Shown: positions 34,880-44,157 of the stretch, piece by piece | How positions within the stretch are numbered: position 1 is the first letter of the stretch | Layout: each line of letters opens with the position of its first letter | From: DASXUG01 sp964620425 | GTDB lineage: Bacteria; Pseudomonadota; Gammaproteobacteria; Burkholderiales; Methylophilaceae | Length of the DNA stretch: 64,000 nucleotides | Direction of reading: 5' to 3' | NCBI GenBank assembly: GCA_964620425.1 | Contig: CAZUGV010000001.1 | Span: forward strand, 310,001-374,000 | Notes under the pieces: generated by a model | What the model was told of the DNA's origin: nothing | What the model saw: the letters and a program-made list of their open reading frames with translations, nothing else | Database searches by the model: none | Position numbers and translations under genes: made by a program

Positions 34880-35836
34880 TCAATACTTCATCAATACAGC
34901 ACCCCAGGTGAACCCGCCACCAAAGGCTTCCATCAAAATGATTTCCCCGCGTTTTATCCGACCATCACGTACAGCCGTGTCTAAAGCTAAAGGCACTGAA
35001 GCCGCAGATGTATTACCATGCTTATCCACAGTCACAACCACCTTGTCCATATCCATCCCTAGCTTCTTGGCGGTAGACTGCAATATACGTATATTAGCCT
35101 GATGCGGCACCAACCAATCCACATCAGCCTTGTCTAGATGATTAGCTTCTAAGGCCTCATCAACAATAGCGTCCAAGGTATTCACTGCAATTTTAAAAAC
35201 TGCATTGCCTTCCATGTGAATCGTTTTAGCGCCATCTTGTTTAGAAGGCCCTGATGGAATGTTGAGCAATGCAGAATGCGATCCATCGGCATGTAAGTGA
35301 CTAGAGATAATGCCAGGTTCATTACCAGCTTGAAGAATGACCGCACCAGCACCATCGCCCCACAATATACAGTTTGAACGATCCGTCCAGTCGGTGACAC
35401 GAGACATTGTTTCAGCGCCAACCACAAGCACACACTTCGCTGAGCCAGCTTTAATAAAGTTATCGGCTGTGGCAAGCGCATAAATAAAACCACTACAAAC
35501 CGCTTGTATATCAAAAGCTGGGGAATGATTAGCAACACCTAATTTTTTCTGTAACAAACAAGCTGTGCTGGGGAAAACCTGATCTGGGGTTGTTGTGGCT
35601 ACTATAATTAGGTCGATGTCACTTACTTCAACACCCGCTGCCGAAATTGCATTTTTAGATGCTTCGAGAGCTAAGTCACTCGTATATTGCCCTTCAGCAG
35701 CGATGTGTCTCTCACGGATACCTGTACGAGTAAAAATCCACTCATCAGTGGTATCCACCATACTTTCTAAATCAGCATTAGTGAGAATTTTTTCAGGCAA
35801 ATAGCTGCCCGTGCCTGCAATGCGTGAATACTTCAT
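34880..35836 (-). CDS. fabH: 3-oxoacyl-ACP synthase III
   Basis: Initiates fatty-acid synthesis by condensing acetyl-CoA with malonyl-ACP. The catalytic triad is visible: Cys in AVCSGFIYAL, His in VPHQANIRI and Asn in GNTSAASVP. The 318-aa length is usual. Its start overlaps the plsX stop by four bases (ATGA), so translation is probably coupled. Confidence 0.98.
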   Translation of the reverse strand: MKYSRIAGTGSYLPEKILTNADLESMVDTTDEWIFTRTGIRERHIAAEGQYTSDLALEASKNAISAAGVEVSDIDLIIVATTTPDQVFPSTACLLQKKLGVANHSPAFDIQAVCSGFIYALATADNFIKAGSAKCVLVVGAETMSRVTDWTDRSNCILWGDGAGAVILQAGNEPGIISSHLHADGSHSALLNIPSGPSKQDGAKTIHMEGNAVFKIAVNTLDAIVDEALEANHLDKADVDWLVPHQANIRILQSTAKKLGMDMDKVVVTVDKHGNTSAASVPLALDTAVRDGRIKRGEIILMEAFGGGFTWGAVLMKY

Positions 35837-36915
35837 GCGATTGCTTTCGGAGATTCTGTATAGATAGGCTTCAAACTTTCTTGATTTAACGTGTGAGTTG
35901 TTTTGATATGTTCAATTTCCAGCTGCTCGGTAATTCTTCGCAACATACCACTTCTCGCCTCATGCGCTGCGGTTTGTATTGCGTTGAGATATGCAAGCAC
36001 ATCAGCACCACCATGACTTTTCACCACAATCCCGCGCAACCCCAAAAAGCTTGCGCCATTGTATCGACGAGGGTCAAGACGACGTTTAAATGCTTTCAAA
36101 ACAGGCATTGCTACCAAAGCCATGAGCTTGTTCAAAAGATTTCGTTTGAACTCTTGACTTAAAAAGTGAGCCATCATATGCGCCAAACCTTCTGAGGTTT
36201 TAAGTGCCACATTACCCACAAAACCATCGCAGACAACAACATCAACTGTACCTTTGTAGATATCGTCACCCTCAACATTGCCCAAGAAATTCAAGTGACT
36301 AGCGCGCAACAACTCCCCTGCCCGCTTAACTACTTCATTCCCTTTAATATCCTCAGAACCAATGTTAAGCAAGCCAACTTTTGGTGTTGCTTTTCCTTCA
36401 ACACAAGACACTAACACAGAACCCATTACCGCAAATTGCAGCAAATGCTCAGGCGTGCAGTCTGCATTCGCACCTAAATCCAACATGTAAGTCATGCCAT
36501 TTTTATTGGGTAGCTTACCTGCGATTGCAGGACGGTCAATACCAGAAATTGTTTTTAAGACAAACCTCGCAGTCGCCATCAACGCACCCGTATTACCCGC
36601 ACTCACACATGCGCTAGCCTCGCCACTTTTAACCAAGTTTATGGCAACACGCATAGACGAATCTTTTTTATTTTTAAGGGCACTTTGTGGAGACTCGTCC
36701 ATCAACACCACTTCCGTAGCATGATGAATCCGTAGACGCGCACTTACCTTGGCACCACGCGCAGTCAATTCTGCGGTAATCGCCTCAGGTAAGCCCACCA
36801 AAACAATATTGATATTAGCGTCTTGCTCGAGCGCCATGAGCGCGGCTGGCACAGTCACATGCGGACCGTGGTCGCCACCCATAGCATCAACCGCTACAGT
36901 GATGTCTTTATTCAC
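35833..36915 (-). CDS. plsX: Phosphate acyltransferase
   Basis: Makes acyl-phosphate from acyl-ACP for phospholipid synthesis. The N-terminal VDAMGGDHGP, MDESPQSALKNKKDSSM, SAGNTGALMA, and VCDGFVGNVALKTSEG motifs are diagnostic. At 360 aa it carries a ~20-residue C-terminal extension beyond the core, which may be normal in this lineage. It lies between rpmF and fabH. Confidence 0.97.
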   Translation of the reverse strand: MNKDITVAVDAMGGDHGPHVTVPAALMALEQDANINIVLVGLPEAITAELTARGAKVSARLRIHHATEVVLMDESPQSALKNKKDSSMRVAINLVKSGEASACVSAGNTGALMATARFVLKTISGIDRPAIAGKLPNKNGMTYMLDLGANADCTPEHLLQFAVMGSVLVSCVEGKATPKVGLLNIGSEDIKGNEVVKRAGELLRASHLNFLGNVEGDDIYKGTVDVVVCDGFVGNVALKTSEGLAHMMAHFLSQEFKRNLLNKLMALVAMPVLKAFKRRLDPRRYNGASFLGLRGIVVKSHGGADVLAYLNAIQTAAHEARSGMLRRITEQLEIEHIKTTHTLNQESLKPIYTESPKAIA

Positions 36916-36975
36916 TATGAATATAAAAAGAAAAGCGCAGCAACCATGACGGCGCTACGCTTTGCTTAAATGAAA

Positions 36976-37155
36976 TTACTCGCCTTTAGCTGGCATTACT
37001 TTACGACCACGGTAGTAGCCATTTGGGCTAACATGATGACGTAAGTGCACCTCACCTGTCGTTGGCTCAACAGCTAACGGGGGATTGGTTAAAAAATCGT
37101 GAGAACGATGCATACCACGCTTAGATGGTGTTTTCTTGTTTTGTTGAACTGCCAT
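36976..37155 (-). CDS. rpmF: 50S ribosomal protein L32
   Basis: A 59-residue ribosomal protein. The translation starts MAVQQNKKTPSKRGMHRSHD and ends in HVSPNGYYRGRKVMPAKGE, which matches bacterial L32 throughout. The zinc-binding Cys residues found in some L32 proteins are absent, as is usual in proteobacteria. ATG at 37155 is preceded by AGGAG. It sits between yceD and plsX in the conserved order. Confidence 0.97.
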   Translation of the reverse strand: MAVQQNKKTPSKRGMHRSHDFLTNPPLAVEPTTGEVHLRHHVSPNGYYRGRKVMPAKGE

Positions 37156-37190
37156 ATTAATACTCCTAATTTACAATGTTGCTAAAAACC

Positions 37191-37694
37191 CTAATCTTTA
37201 TTGATTTTAAGGCTCTGCAATAATTTAAATGGATTAGGTTTTCCTATATCCATTACCTTATCTTTGACTCCACACACATCAACATCATGCTTGGGAGCGT
37301 AAGGCAACGCTAACAAAACCTCATCCTCTATTAATTGACTCACCTGCATTTGCGGGTCAGCCACTAAATAATCCACTTCATCTTCAATATCATCTTGCTC
37401 TTCTGGCAACAATGACTCATCAGTGAAAATCACAAAGAGCGAATCGATATTTAACTCAAACTCAAAAGACTCTAAACAACGACCACAGATTAAGCTTAAA
37501 ACCCCGCTGACTTGCAGATTGAGCATTGGTTTATTACCATCATCTACCAAACCAACTAAGCGCCAACTCAAGCCACCCTCTTGCGAGAAGAGCATGTCTT
37601 GAACGCGCGTCATTTCAAAAAGCGGAATTATATCATGAATCTCAAGAGATTTTCTTGCAAATTCAATGCTGTTAATGATGTGCTGTTCAGTCAT
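37191..37694 (-). CDS. yceD: YceD/DUF177 protein, 23S rRNA accumulation factor
   Basis: A DUF177 protein of about 167 aa, needed in E. coli and plants for 23S rRNA accumulation. The core CGRCLESFEFELN (CxxC pair), the acidic stretch DESLLPEEQDDIEDEVDYLV, and the C-terminal KPNPFKLLQSLK are typical. I chose ATG at 37694 because the alignment with E. coli YceD begins there. The longer frame to 37727 would start inside a strong promoter. If that promoter is the true one, the mRNA begins two to four bases before the ATG. Confidence 0.88.
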   Translation of the reverse strand: MTEQHIINSIEFARKSLEIHDIIPLFEMTRVQDMLFSQEGGLSWRLVGLVDDGNKPMLNLQVSGVLSLICGRCLESFEFELNIDSLFVIFTDESLLPEEQDDIEDEVDYLVADPQMQVSQLIEDEVLLALPYAPKHDVDVCGVKDKVMDIGKPNPFKLLQSLKINKD

Positions 37695-37703
37695 AAGGCG
37701 CGC

Positions 37704-37732
37704 ATGATATAATTTTGAAGATTGCATGTCAA
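37704..37732 (-). promoter_or_regulatory. Sigma-70 promoter of the yceD-rpmF-plsX-fab operon
   Basis: On the minus strand TTGACA (37727-37732) and TATCAT (37704-37709) are exactly 17 bases apart, a near-consensus promoter. Transcription would start at about 37697, almost at the yceD ATG. Confidence 0.7.
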
Positions 37733-37834
37733 AACTAATCGGGATTTCATCATCTCAAAAGACAAATTTACAGCCAAAATTAATGCTTGGCGCAGCAATC
37801 TCTCTTTCATATTCATTCAGACTAAGGTTGGGGC

Positions 37835-39253
37835 GTGATAAAAAAAATTCTCATCGCAAATCGAGGCGAAATCGCAGTGCGTATCGTGCGTGCGTGCTCA
37901 GAAATGGGCATTAAATCGGTTGCTATTTACTCAGATGCAGACCGTCATGCATTGCACGTTAAGAAAGCGGATGAAGCTTATAATATTGGCTCAGATCCAG
38001 TAATCGGCTATTTAAATGCGCATAATATTGTTAACTTGGCAGTGGCTTCTGGTTGTGATGCTTTGCATCCAGGCTATGGTTTTTTATCTGAAAACCCCGA
38101 GCTGGCAGAAATTTGCGCGCGTCGCGGCATTAAATTTATTGGTCCAGAGGCTTCTGTCATTCGTCAAATGGGGGACAAAATTCAAGCGCGAAATGCAATG
38201 GTGGCGGCTGGCATTCCATGCACCCCAGGCAGTGATGGCAACTTGAAAGACCTAGAAGAGGCACTCGTTCTTGCAAAAAAAATAGGCTACCCTGTAATGC
38301 TAAAAGCCACCAACGGCGGTGGTGGTAGGGGAATTCGACGTTGTAATGATGAAAAAGAGTTGCTCACTAATTATGACCGTGTGATTTCAGAGGCTAGCAA
38401 GGCCTTTGGTAAGCCAGAGGTGTTTCTTGAAAAATGTGTGGTAAAACCACGCCATATTGAAGTTCAAATCCTGGGTGATAGTCACGGCAACGTTATCCAC
38501 TTATTTGAACGCGACTGCTCAATTCAACGTCGCAATCAAAAACTGATTGAAATAGCGCCATCCCCTCAATTAAGTAATGCACAACGTGAATATATCGGCA
38601 ATTTAGCTGTAAAAGCAGCTAAGGCTGTGGGCTATGAAAATGCTGGCACTGTAGAGTTCTTGCTTGACTCAGATAATACATTCTACTTTATGGAGATGAA
38701 TACGCGACTACAAGTAGAGCACACCGTCACTGAAACCATCACTGGTATCGACATTGTGCAAGAACAAATTCGAATTGCCGATGGCAAACCACTTCAATAT
38801 AAACAAAGTGATGTTCATTACCGTGGCTTTGCCATGGAGTTCCGTATTAACGCAGAAGACCCAAAAAATGACTTCTTGCCTAGTTTTGGTAAAATCACCC
38901 GCTACTACGCCCCTGGTGGCCCTGGTGTGCGTATGGATGCAGCGATTTATAGCGGTTATGTTATTCCACCTTACTATGACTCAATGTGTGCAAAGCTGAC
39001 GGTTTGGGCCTTAAACTGGGAAAGCGTGATTGAGCGTGGACGTCGCTCACTGGATGATATGGTGGTTTACGGTGTAAAAACCACCATCCCTTATTACCAA
39101 GAAATTTTAAAGCATCCAGACTTTAGAGGTGGCGAATTCAACACCAGCTTTGTAGAATCACACCCTGAACTGATTAATTATGCGACGGTTTTTCCGCCGG
39201 ACTTAATTGCTGCAGCAATTTCAGCGGCTATTGCTGCACACGAAGGCATTTAA
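37835..39253 (+). CDS. pycA: Pyruvate carboxylase subunit A (biotin carboxylase)
   Basis: An ATP-grasp biotin carboxylase of 472 aa that carboxylates the biotin on PycB. The N-terminal IANRGEIAVRI, KATNGGGGRGIRR near 160, ERDCSIQRRNQKLIE near 228, and EMNTRLQVEHTVTE near 288 are all intact. The sequence alone would also fit AccC, but the gene directly precedes a carboxyltransferase/biotin-carrier subunit, the arrangement of the two-subunit pyruvate carboxylase known from Pseudomonas and several betaproteobacteria. The start is GTG at 37835. It is divergent from yceD. Confidence 0.9.
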   Translation: MIKKILIANRGEIAVRIVRACSEMGIKSVAIYSDADRHALHVKKADEAYNIGSDPVIGYLNAHNIVNLAVASGCDALHPGYGFLSENPELAEICARRGIKFIGPEASVIRQMGDKIQARNAMVAAGIPCTPGSDGNLKDLEEALVLAKKIGYPVMLKATNGGGGRGIRRCNDEKELLTNYDRVISEASKAFGKPEVFLEKCVVKPRHIEVQILGDSHGNVIHLFERDCSIQRRNQKLIEIAPSPQLSNAQREYIGNLAVKAAKAVGYENAGTVEFLLDSDNTFYFMEMNTRLQVEHTVTETITGIDIVQEQIRIADGKPLQYKQSDVHYRGFAMEFRINAEDPKNDFLPSFGKITRYYAPGGPGVRMDAAIYSGYVIPPYYDSMCAKLTVWALNWESVIERGRRSLDDMVVYGVKTTIPYYQEILKHPDFRGGEFNTSFVESHPELINYATVFPPDLIAAAISAAIAAHEGI

Positions 39254-39299
39254 GTCTAATCACTCAACATCATAAATATAAAGTTATTAAGTTAAAAAT

Positions 39300-41141
39300 A
39301 TGGCAAAAATACATCTTACTGAATTAGTTTTACGTGATGGTCACCAATCGTTAATAGCTACACGCTTACGTACCGATGACATGCTACCCATTTGTGCCAA
39401 ACTCGACGCAATTGGGTTTTGGTCGCTTGAAGCTTGGGGTGGCGCGACGTTTGATGCTTGCGTACGTTATTTGAAAGAAGATCCTTGGGAACGTCTTAAA
39501 AAATTACGAAAAGTTCTACCCAATAGCCGCATTCAAATGTTGTTGCGTGGTCAAAATCTATTAGGTTACCGCCACTATTCTGATGACGTCGTTCGTGCGT
39601 TTGTGAAGCAGTCTGCGGACTCTGGCGTGGATGTGTTCCGTGTTTTTGATGCAATGAATGATTTACGCAATTTGCGCGTTTCAATTGATGCGGTGAAAGG
39701 TTTTGGCAAACATGCAGAGGGCACCATTAGCTATACAACCAGCCCAGTGCATGATGTGAACCATTTTGTGAGCCTTGCTAAAGAGCTTCAAGCTATGGGT
39801 GCAGATACCATTGCGATTAAAGACATGGCTGGCTTACTTACGCCACAAACCACAAGTGATTTAGTAAAAGCTATTCGCGCAGCAGTAAGTTTACCTATCC
39901 ATTTACACAGCCATTCTACGTCAGGATTGGCGAGTATGTGCTTAATGCGCGCTATCGAAAATGGCGCAACGATGATTGATACTTGCAACTCATCTTTCTC
40001 GGAAGGTGCTAGCCATCCAACTACAGAGAGTATGGTCGCTGCCTTACAGGGCACGGAGTTTGATACTGGTTTAAACTTACAAGCACTTCAAGAAGTCACG
40101 GCTTATTTCCGCGAGGTTCGCAAAAAATACTGGCAATTTGAAAGTGACTTTACTGGCGTTGACACGCGTGTGTTAGTCAACCAAGTGCCTGGCGGCATGA
40201 TTTCAAACTTATCCAACCAGTTGAAAGAGCAAGGTGCACTTGATCGCATGGATGAAGTATTAGCAGAGATTCCACGTGTTCGAGAAGACTTAGGATTTCC
40301 ACCCTTAGTAACGCCTACTTCGCAAATTGTCGGCACCCAAGCGGTGTTAAACGTAATGACGGGTAGTCGCTATAAATCTATCACCAATGAAGTTAAAAAC
40401 TACTTTTTAGGTCAATATGGCAAAGCACCAGCCGCTGTCAATGAAAATATTAAGAAATTAGCGGTTGGGAATGCAGAGGTAATTGCGTGCCGCCCAGCTG
40501 ATTTGCTGGAACATGAAATGGAGAAACTCTCGCTGGAATCTGAAGGTCTAGCCAAATCAGAAGAAGACGTGCTGACCTATGCCATGTTTCCAGACTTAGC
40601 AAAGACATTCTTGCAAGAGCGTAACGCTGGCTCGTTAAAAGCTGAACCCCTACTACCCAAAGAGGTGGCTACTGCCAGCGGCCCTCGCTATGCGCCAAAT
40701 GAGTTTAAAGTGACTTTACATGGTGAAACCTTCCACATCAAGCTAACGGGGAGTGGTCACGCAGGTGAAGAGCAACGCCCGTTCTATGTTTCTGTTGATG
40801 GCATTGCTGAAGAAGTGATTGTTGAAACATTAAGCGAAATTGAAGTGTCAGGCGGAAAATCTGGCAACAAACGCAAAACCAAAGCTACTGTGGAATCGTC
40901 AGGCCGGCCTCGGCCAACGCATGAAGGCTGCGTTACCACTGCGATGCCAGGTACGATAGTCGATGTAAAGGTAAAAGCCGGCGATAAAGTGAATGCAGGG
41001 GATCCTGTTTTGGTGATTGAAGCGATGAAGATGGAAAATGAAATTCAGGCACCAATTAGCGGTGTTGTCATTGCGGTACATATCCAAAAAGGCGATACCG
41101 TTACACCAGATGAATCCCTGATAGAAATTAGAGCTGAGTAA
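39300..41141 (+). CDS. pycB: Pyruvate carboxylase subunit B (carboxyltransferase and biotin carrier)
   Basis: A 613-aa subunit that transfers CO2 from biotin to pyruvate, giving oxaloacetate to refill the TCA cycle. The HMGL-like TIM barrel (residues 1-270) has LRDGHQSL near the start, the DVFRVFDAMND motif and the carbamylated-lysine region AIKDMAGLL. The PYC/OADA domain follows, and the biotinyl domain ends the protein with Lys577 in EAMKMEN. The family also includes the alpha subunit of Na+-pumping oxaloacetate decarboxylase; no oadB/oadG genes are present, so carboxylase is more likely. Confidence 0.9.
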   Translation: MAKIHLTELVLRDGHQSLIATRLRTDDMLPICAKLDAIGFWSLEAWGGATFDACVRYLKEDPWERLKKLRKVLPNSRIQMLLRGQNLLGYRHYSDDVVRAFVKQSADSGVDVFRVFDAMNDLRNLRVSIDAVKGFGKHAEGTISYTTSPVHDVNHFVSLAKELQAMGADTIAIKDMAGLLTPQTTSDLVKAIRAAVSLPIHLHSHSTSGLASMCLMRAIENGATMIDTCNSSFSEGASHPTTESMVAALQGTEFDTGLNLQALQEVTAYFREVRKKYWQFESDFTGVDTRVLVNQVPGGMISNLSNQLKEQGALDRMDEVLAEIPRVREDLGFPPLVTPTSQIVGTQAVLNVMTGSRYKSITNEVKNYFLGQYGKAPAAVNENIKKLAVGNAEVIACRPADLLEHEMEKLSLESEGLAKSEEDVLTYAMFPDLAKTFLQERNAGSLKAEPLLPKEVATASGPRYAPNEFKVTLHGETFHIKLTGSGHAGEEQRPFYVSVDGIAEEVIVETLSEIEVSGGKSGNKRKTKATVESSGRPRPTHEGCVTTAMPGTIVDVKVKAGDKVNAGDPVLVIEAMKMENEIQAPISGVVIAVHIQKGDTVTPDESLIEIRAE

Positions 41142-41155
41142 ATCTAAACCTTTCA

Positions 41156-41184
41156 AAAACCGACCATAAAAAGTCGGTTTTTTT
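41156..41184 (+). terminator. Rho-independent terminator after pycB
   Basis: The stem AAACCGAC / GTCGGTTT with an eight-base loop is followed by a T run (seven T in all), about 15 bases after the pycB stop. Confidence 0.9.
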
Positions 41185-41197
41185 AATATGCTATTTT

Positions 41198-41782
41198 ATG
41201 AATAATCAAAAACTTATATTGGCATCTTCATCTTCCTTCAGGAGAGATTTGCTAGCTAGATTTAATCTGCCTTTTAACGTAATTTCACCAGATATAGATG
41301 AAACACCACTAGCTGGTGAAACGCCACAAAAGACAGCGCTACGCCTAGCGCAACTTAAAGCTAAAAAAGTTTCTGAAACTGAATCTAATGCACTCATCAT
41401 CGGCTGCGATCAAGTAGCTACTTTAAATGACACGCAAATTGGCAAGCCAATGACCCACGATAATGCGATCAAACAATTACAAATGATGCGCGGGCAGGTG
41501 GTGTTTTTTCATAGCGCTCTATGTTTATACAACACACAAACGGGGCATATGCAGGCAGAAGTTGTGCCCTACGAAGTAAAGTTCAGACAGTTATCAGATA
41601 TCGAAATAGAACGCTATCTAATGATAGAAAAACCCTATAATTGTGCTGGCAGCGCAAAGTCAGAAGGGTTAGGAATTACGCTAATGGAATACATGCGCGG
41701 CGACGACCCTAATGCACTTATCGGTCTACCATTGATTAAATTAGCACATATGCTTAGAAACGAAGGTGTCAACGTTGTGTAA
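41198..41782 (+). CDS. maf: Maf-like nucleotide pyrophosphatase (YceF type)
   Basis: A house-cleaning pyrophosphatase, probably of modified nucleotides such as m7GTP, as E. coli YceF. The 194-aa protein has LASSSSFRRDLL at the start, SPDIDETPLAGE, the catalytic Asp in GCDQVATL, GKP, and the C-terminal GDDPNALIGLPLIKL. In enterics it lies divergently next to yceD; here the pyc pair stands between them. Confidence 0.94.
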   Translation: MNNQKLILASSSSFRRDLLARFNLPFNVISPDIDETPLAGETPQKTALRLAQLKAKKVSETESNALIIGCDQVATLNDTQIGKPMTHDNAIKQLQMMRGQVVFFHSALCLYNTQTGHMQAEVVPYEVKFRQLSDIEIERYLMIEKPYNCAGSAKSEGLGITLMEYMRGDDPNALIGLPLIKLAHMLRNEGVNVV

Positions 41783-41833
41783 CTGTCCCACGTTAAAGTG
41801 CCACACCTTACAAAATGGGATATGGAGAAAATA

Positions 41834-43279
41834 ATGGGCACTAAATCGAAAGTAATTGTCTATGCCGCAGCTTTATCAATGGCAAGCAATGCACTGGCAG
41901 ACCCAGATGAAGTCCGAAGTACTTTACAAGATCAACAAGAAATTGCTGTCACAATTTACAACAGTGATTTAGCTTTGGTTAAAGACCAACGTAAAGTTAA
42001 GTTAAAAACAGGTCTTAATGGTTTAGCCATGCGCGATGTAAGTGCGCAAATTCGTCCAGAAACCTCACTATTACGTGGCATAAGCAACCCAGGTGGATTT
42101 ACCCTGTTAGAACAAAATTTTGATTTTGACTTACTCACACCAGAAAAGATGCTAGAAAAGTACGTGGGTAAAACTGTGAATATCGTTAAAACCAACCCAT
42201 CCACAGGCGCTGAAACAAGCGAAACTGCACAAGTGCTATCTGCCAACAATGGCGTTGTACTTAAAATTGGTGACCGCATTGAAACGGGCATTCTAGGCAG
42301 AATTACTTTTAACCAAGTGCCAGATAGTCTCCGTGACCGCCCTACTCTAGTCATGCAACTGAATAACAAGGTAGCCCAAGAGCAAACTGTCGAATTGAGC
42401 TATCTCACAGGCGGACTAAGCTGGAAAGCTGATTACGTAGCAGAACTCTACAGCACCGATGACAAGCTTGACTTATATGGCTGGGTAACACTCACCAATA
42501 CCAGCGGTGCCACTTATAAAAATGCCAAATTGCAATTGGTAGCAGGTGATGTCAACCGCGTGCAAGAACAAATTCGACCAATGCTAAAAACCATGCGTAT
42601 GGAAGCGCTGGCAGATGCAGCCCCAGCAGCACCGATGGCAGAAGAAGGCCTGCTCGAATACCATCTGTACACATTAGACCGCCCAACCACTGTTGCTGAA
42701 AATCAAACCAAACAGGTTGCGCTTCTCTCCGCGAGCGGCGTATCCGCGCATAAAGAGCTGGTGCTGCGTGGCGCTGATTATTATTATCAAAGCAGCTATG
42801 GGGATTTAGGTCAAAAAATGAAGGTTGGCATATTTGTCGATTTTGATAACAAAGAAACCAACAAACTCGGCCTGCCCATGCCTAAAGGCACGATACGAGT
42901 CTACAAAAAAGATAGCCAAGGCAACGCGCAGTTTGTAGGTGAAGACCGTATCGACCACACCCCTAAAAATGAAAACGTGCGCCTAAAACTGGGTGAGGCT
43001 TTTGACGTAACTGCCGACAAAAAACAAACCGACTTTAAAAAACTACCCAATCCAGCCAAAGGCAACAGTGCCTTTGAAAGCGCTTATGAAATTACCCTCA
43101 AAAATGCGAAAAAAGAAAAAGTAACCGTGACGGTAATAGAACCCATCCCCGCAGATTGGAAAATGCTGAAAGAAAGTAGCCCAAGCACAAAAGCCAACAG
43201 CAATACCGCCGTTTGGAAGATAGAGGTACCCGCTGAAGGCAAAACCACGTTGAGTTACCGTGTACAGGTTAAATATTAA
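41834..43279 (+). CDS. DUF4139 domain protein, exported
   Basis: A periplasmic or surface protein of 481 aa. Signal peptide residues 1-23 end in NALA. The N-terminal segment (about 30-130) and the DUF4139 beta domain (about 180-480) are recognised by the LSYLTGGLSWKADYVAEL motif and the late NAKKEKVTVTVIEPIPADWKM. Family members share this C-terminal fold, but the function is unknown. ATG at 41834 is chosen because GGAG at 41824-41827 precedes it and a signal peptide follows at once. It overlaps the next gene by one base. Confidence 0.85.
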   Translation: MGTKSKVIVYAAALSMASNALADPDEVRSTLQDQQEIAVTIYNSDLALVKDQRKVKLKTGLNGLAMRDVSAQIRPETSLLRGISNPGGFTLLEQNFDFDLLTPEKMLEKYVGKTVNIVKTNPSTGAETSETAQVLSANNGVVLKIGDRIETGILGRITFNQVPDSLRDRPTLVMQLNNKVAQEQTVELSYLTGGLSWKADYVAELYSTDDKLDLYGWVTLTNTSGATYKNAKLQLVAGDVNRVQEQIRPMLKTMRMEALADAAPAAPMAEEGLLEYHLYTLDRPTTVAENQTKQVALLSASGVSAHKELVLRGADYYYQSSYGDLGQKMKVGIFVDFDNKETNKLGLPMPKGTIRVYKKDSQGNAQFVGEDRIDHTPKNENVRLKLGEAFDVTADKKQTDFKKLPNPAKGNSAFESAYEITLKNAKKEKVTVTVIEPIPADWKMLKESSPSTKANSNTAVWKIEVPAEGKTTLSYRVQVKY

Positions 43280-43998
43280 TGAGTGATAAAAAACTTGGTA
43301 CGCTGTACTTTATCCCCGTAACTCTTGGTGATGACAACATCGCCAAGGCATTACCACCAGCAGTCGTCAACATTATTAAGCAGCTGGATGAGTTTATAGT
43401 AGAAAATGAAAAAACAGCACGCCATTTTTTGGGTGCAATTCAGCACCCCAAACCAATTCGCGAACTATCCTTTAAAACCTTAAACGAACACACCACAGAT
43501 AAAGAATTACCCACTTTATTAAGTAGCCTACTTACTGGTCAAAATGTAGGGCTAATGTCAGAGGCTGGTTGCCCTGGGATTGCCGACCCTGGCGCCAAAG
43601 TCGCAGCTATCGCCCATCAAAAAGGCGTATGTGTTGCGCCACTAGTGGGACCTAGCGCAATTCTGCTAGGCCTAATGGCAAGCGGGCTTAATGGGCAACG
43701 GTTTAGCTTTTTAGGTTATTTACCGAGTGACAAAGCGGCCAGAGTTCAAGCCATTAAAGAGATTGAAAAGCGCTCAAAAACCCACCAAGAAACACAAGTA
43801 TTTATTGAAACTCCCTACCGCAACCAACATATGCTAGAAGACATTTTGGCAAACTCTAGCGCAGAAACTAGGTTATGTATTGCGTGCAATATCAGCCTAC
43901 AAGATGAGTACATTCTGACTAAAAAAATCAAAGATTGGAAACAAGCCACCTTACCTGATTTGCATAAAAAACCAACGGTTTTTTTAATGTTGGGATAA
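43279..43998 (+). CDS. RsmI-like SAM-dependent methyltransferase (tetrapyrrole methylase fold)
   Basis: A 239-aa protein of the tetrapyrrole (corrin/porphyrin) methylase superfamily, closest to the RsmI group that methylates the 2'-O of C1402 in 16S rRNA. Visible blocks are LYFIPVTLGD, the GLMSEAGCPGIADPGAKV loop, PLVGPSAILLGLMASGLNGQRFSFLGYLP and FIETPYRN. True RsmI usually starts with GxLYxVATPIGN and is about 280 aa; this shorter paralogue lacks that Pro-Ile-Gly-Asn element, so its substrate may differ. The ATG overlaps the DUF4139 gene's TAA by one base. Confidence 0.85.
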   Translation: MSDKKLGTLYFIPVTLGDDNIAKALPPAVVNIIKQLDEFIVENEKTARHFLGAIQHPKPIRELSFKTLNEHTTDKELPTLLSSLLTGQNVGLMSEAGCPGIADPGAKVAAIAHQKGVCVAPLVGPSAILLGLMASGLNGQRFSFLGYLPSDKAARVQAIKEIEKRSKTHQETQVFIETPYRNQHMLEDILANSSAETRLCIACNISLQDEYILTKKIKDWKQATLPDLHKKPTVFLMLG

Positions 43999-44157
43999 TG
44001 CGTTAACACAATAATTAGCACAATAATAAATGGGGAAATACGATCACTCTCGATAGATTTTCTTAACAAATCCAAGTTAGCAAGCCTGCAGCTGACTCTT
44101 AGGCCTATCGAACTATCGTATTAACCCCATTGAGTTGTGGTTTTAATAGACTAAAAA

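Noticed and set aside
37695..37727. Longer N-terminus for YceD
   Set aside because: It would begin inside the predicted promoter, and the YceD alignment starts later.
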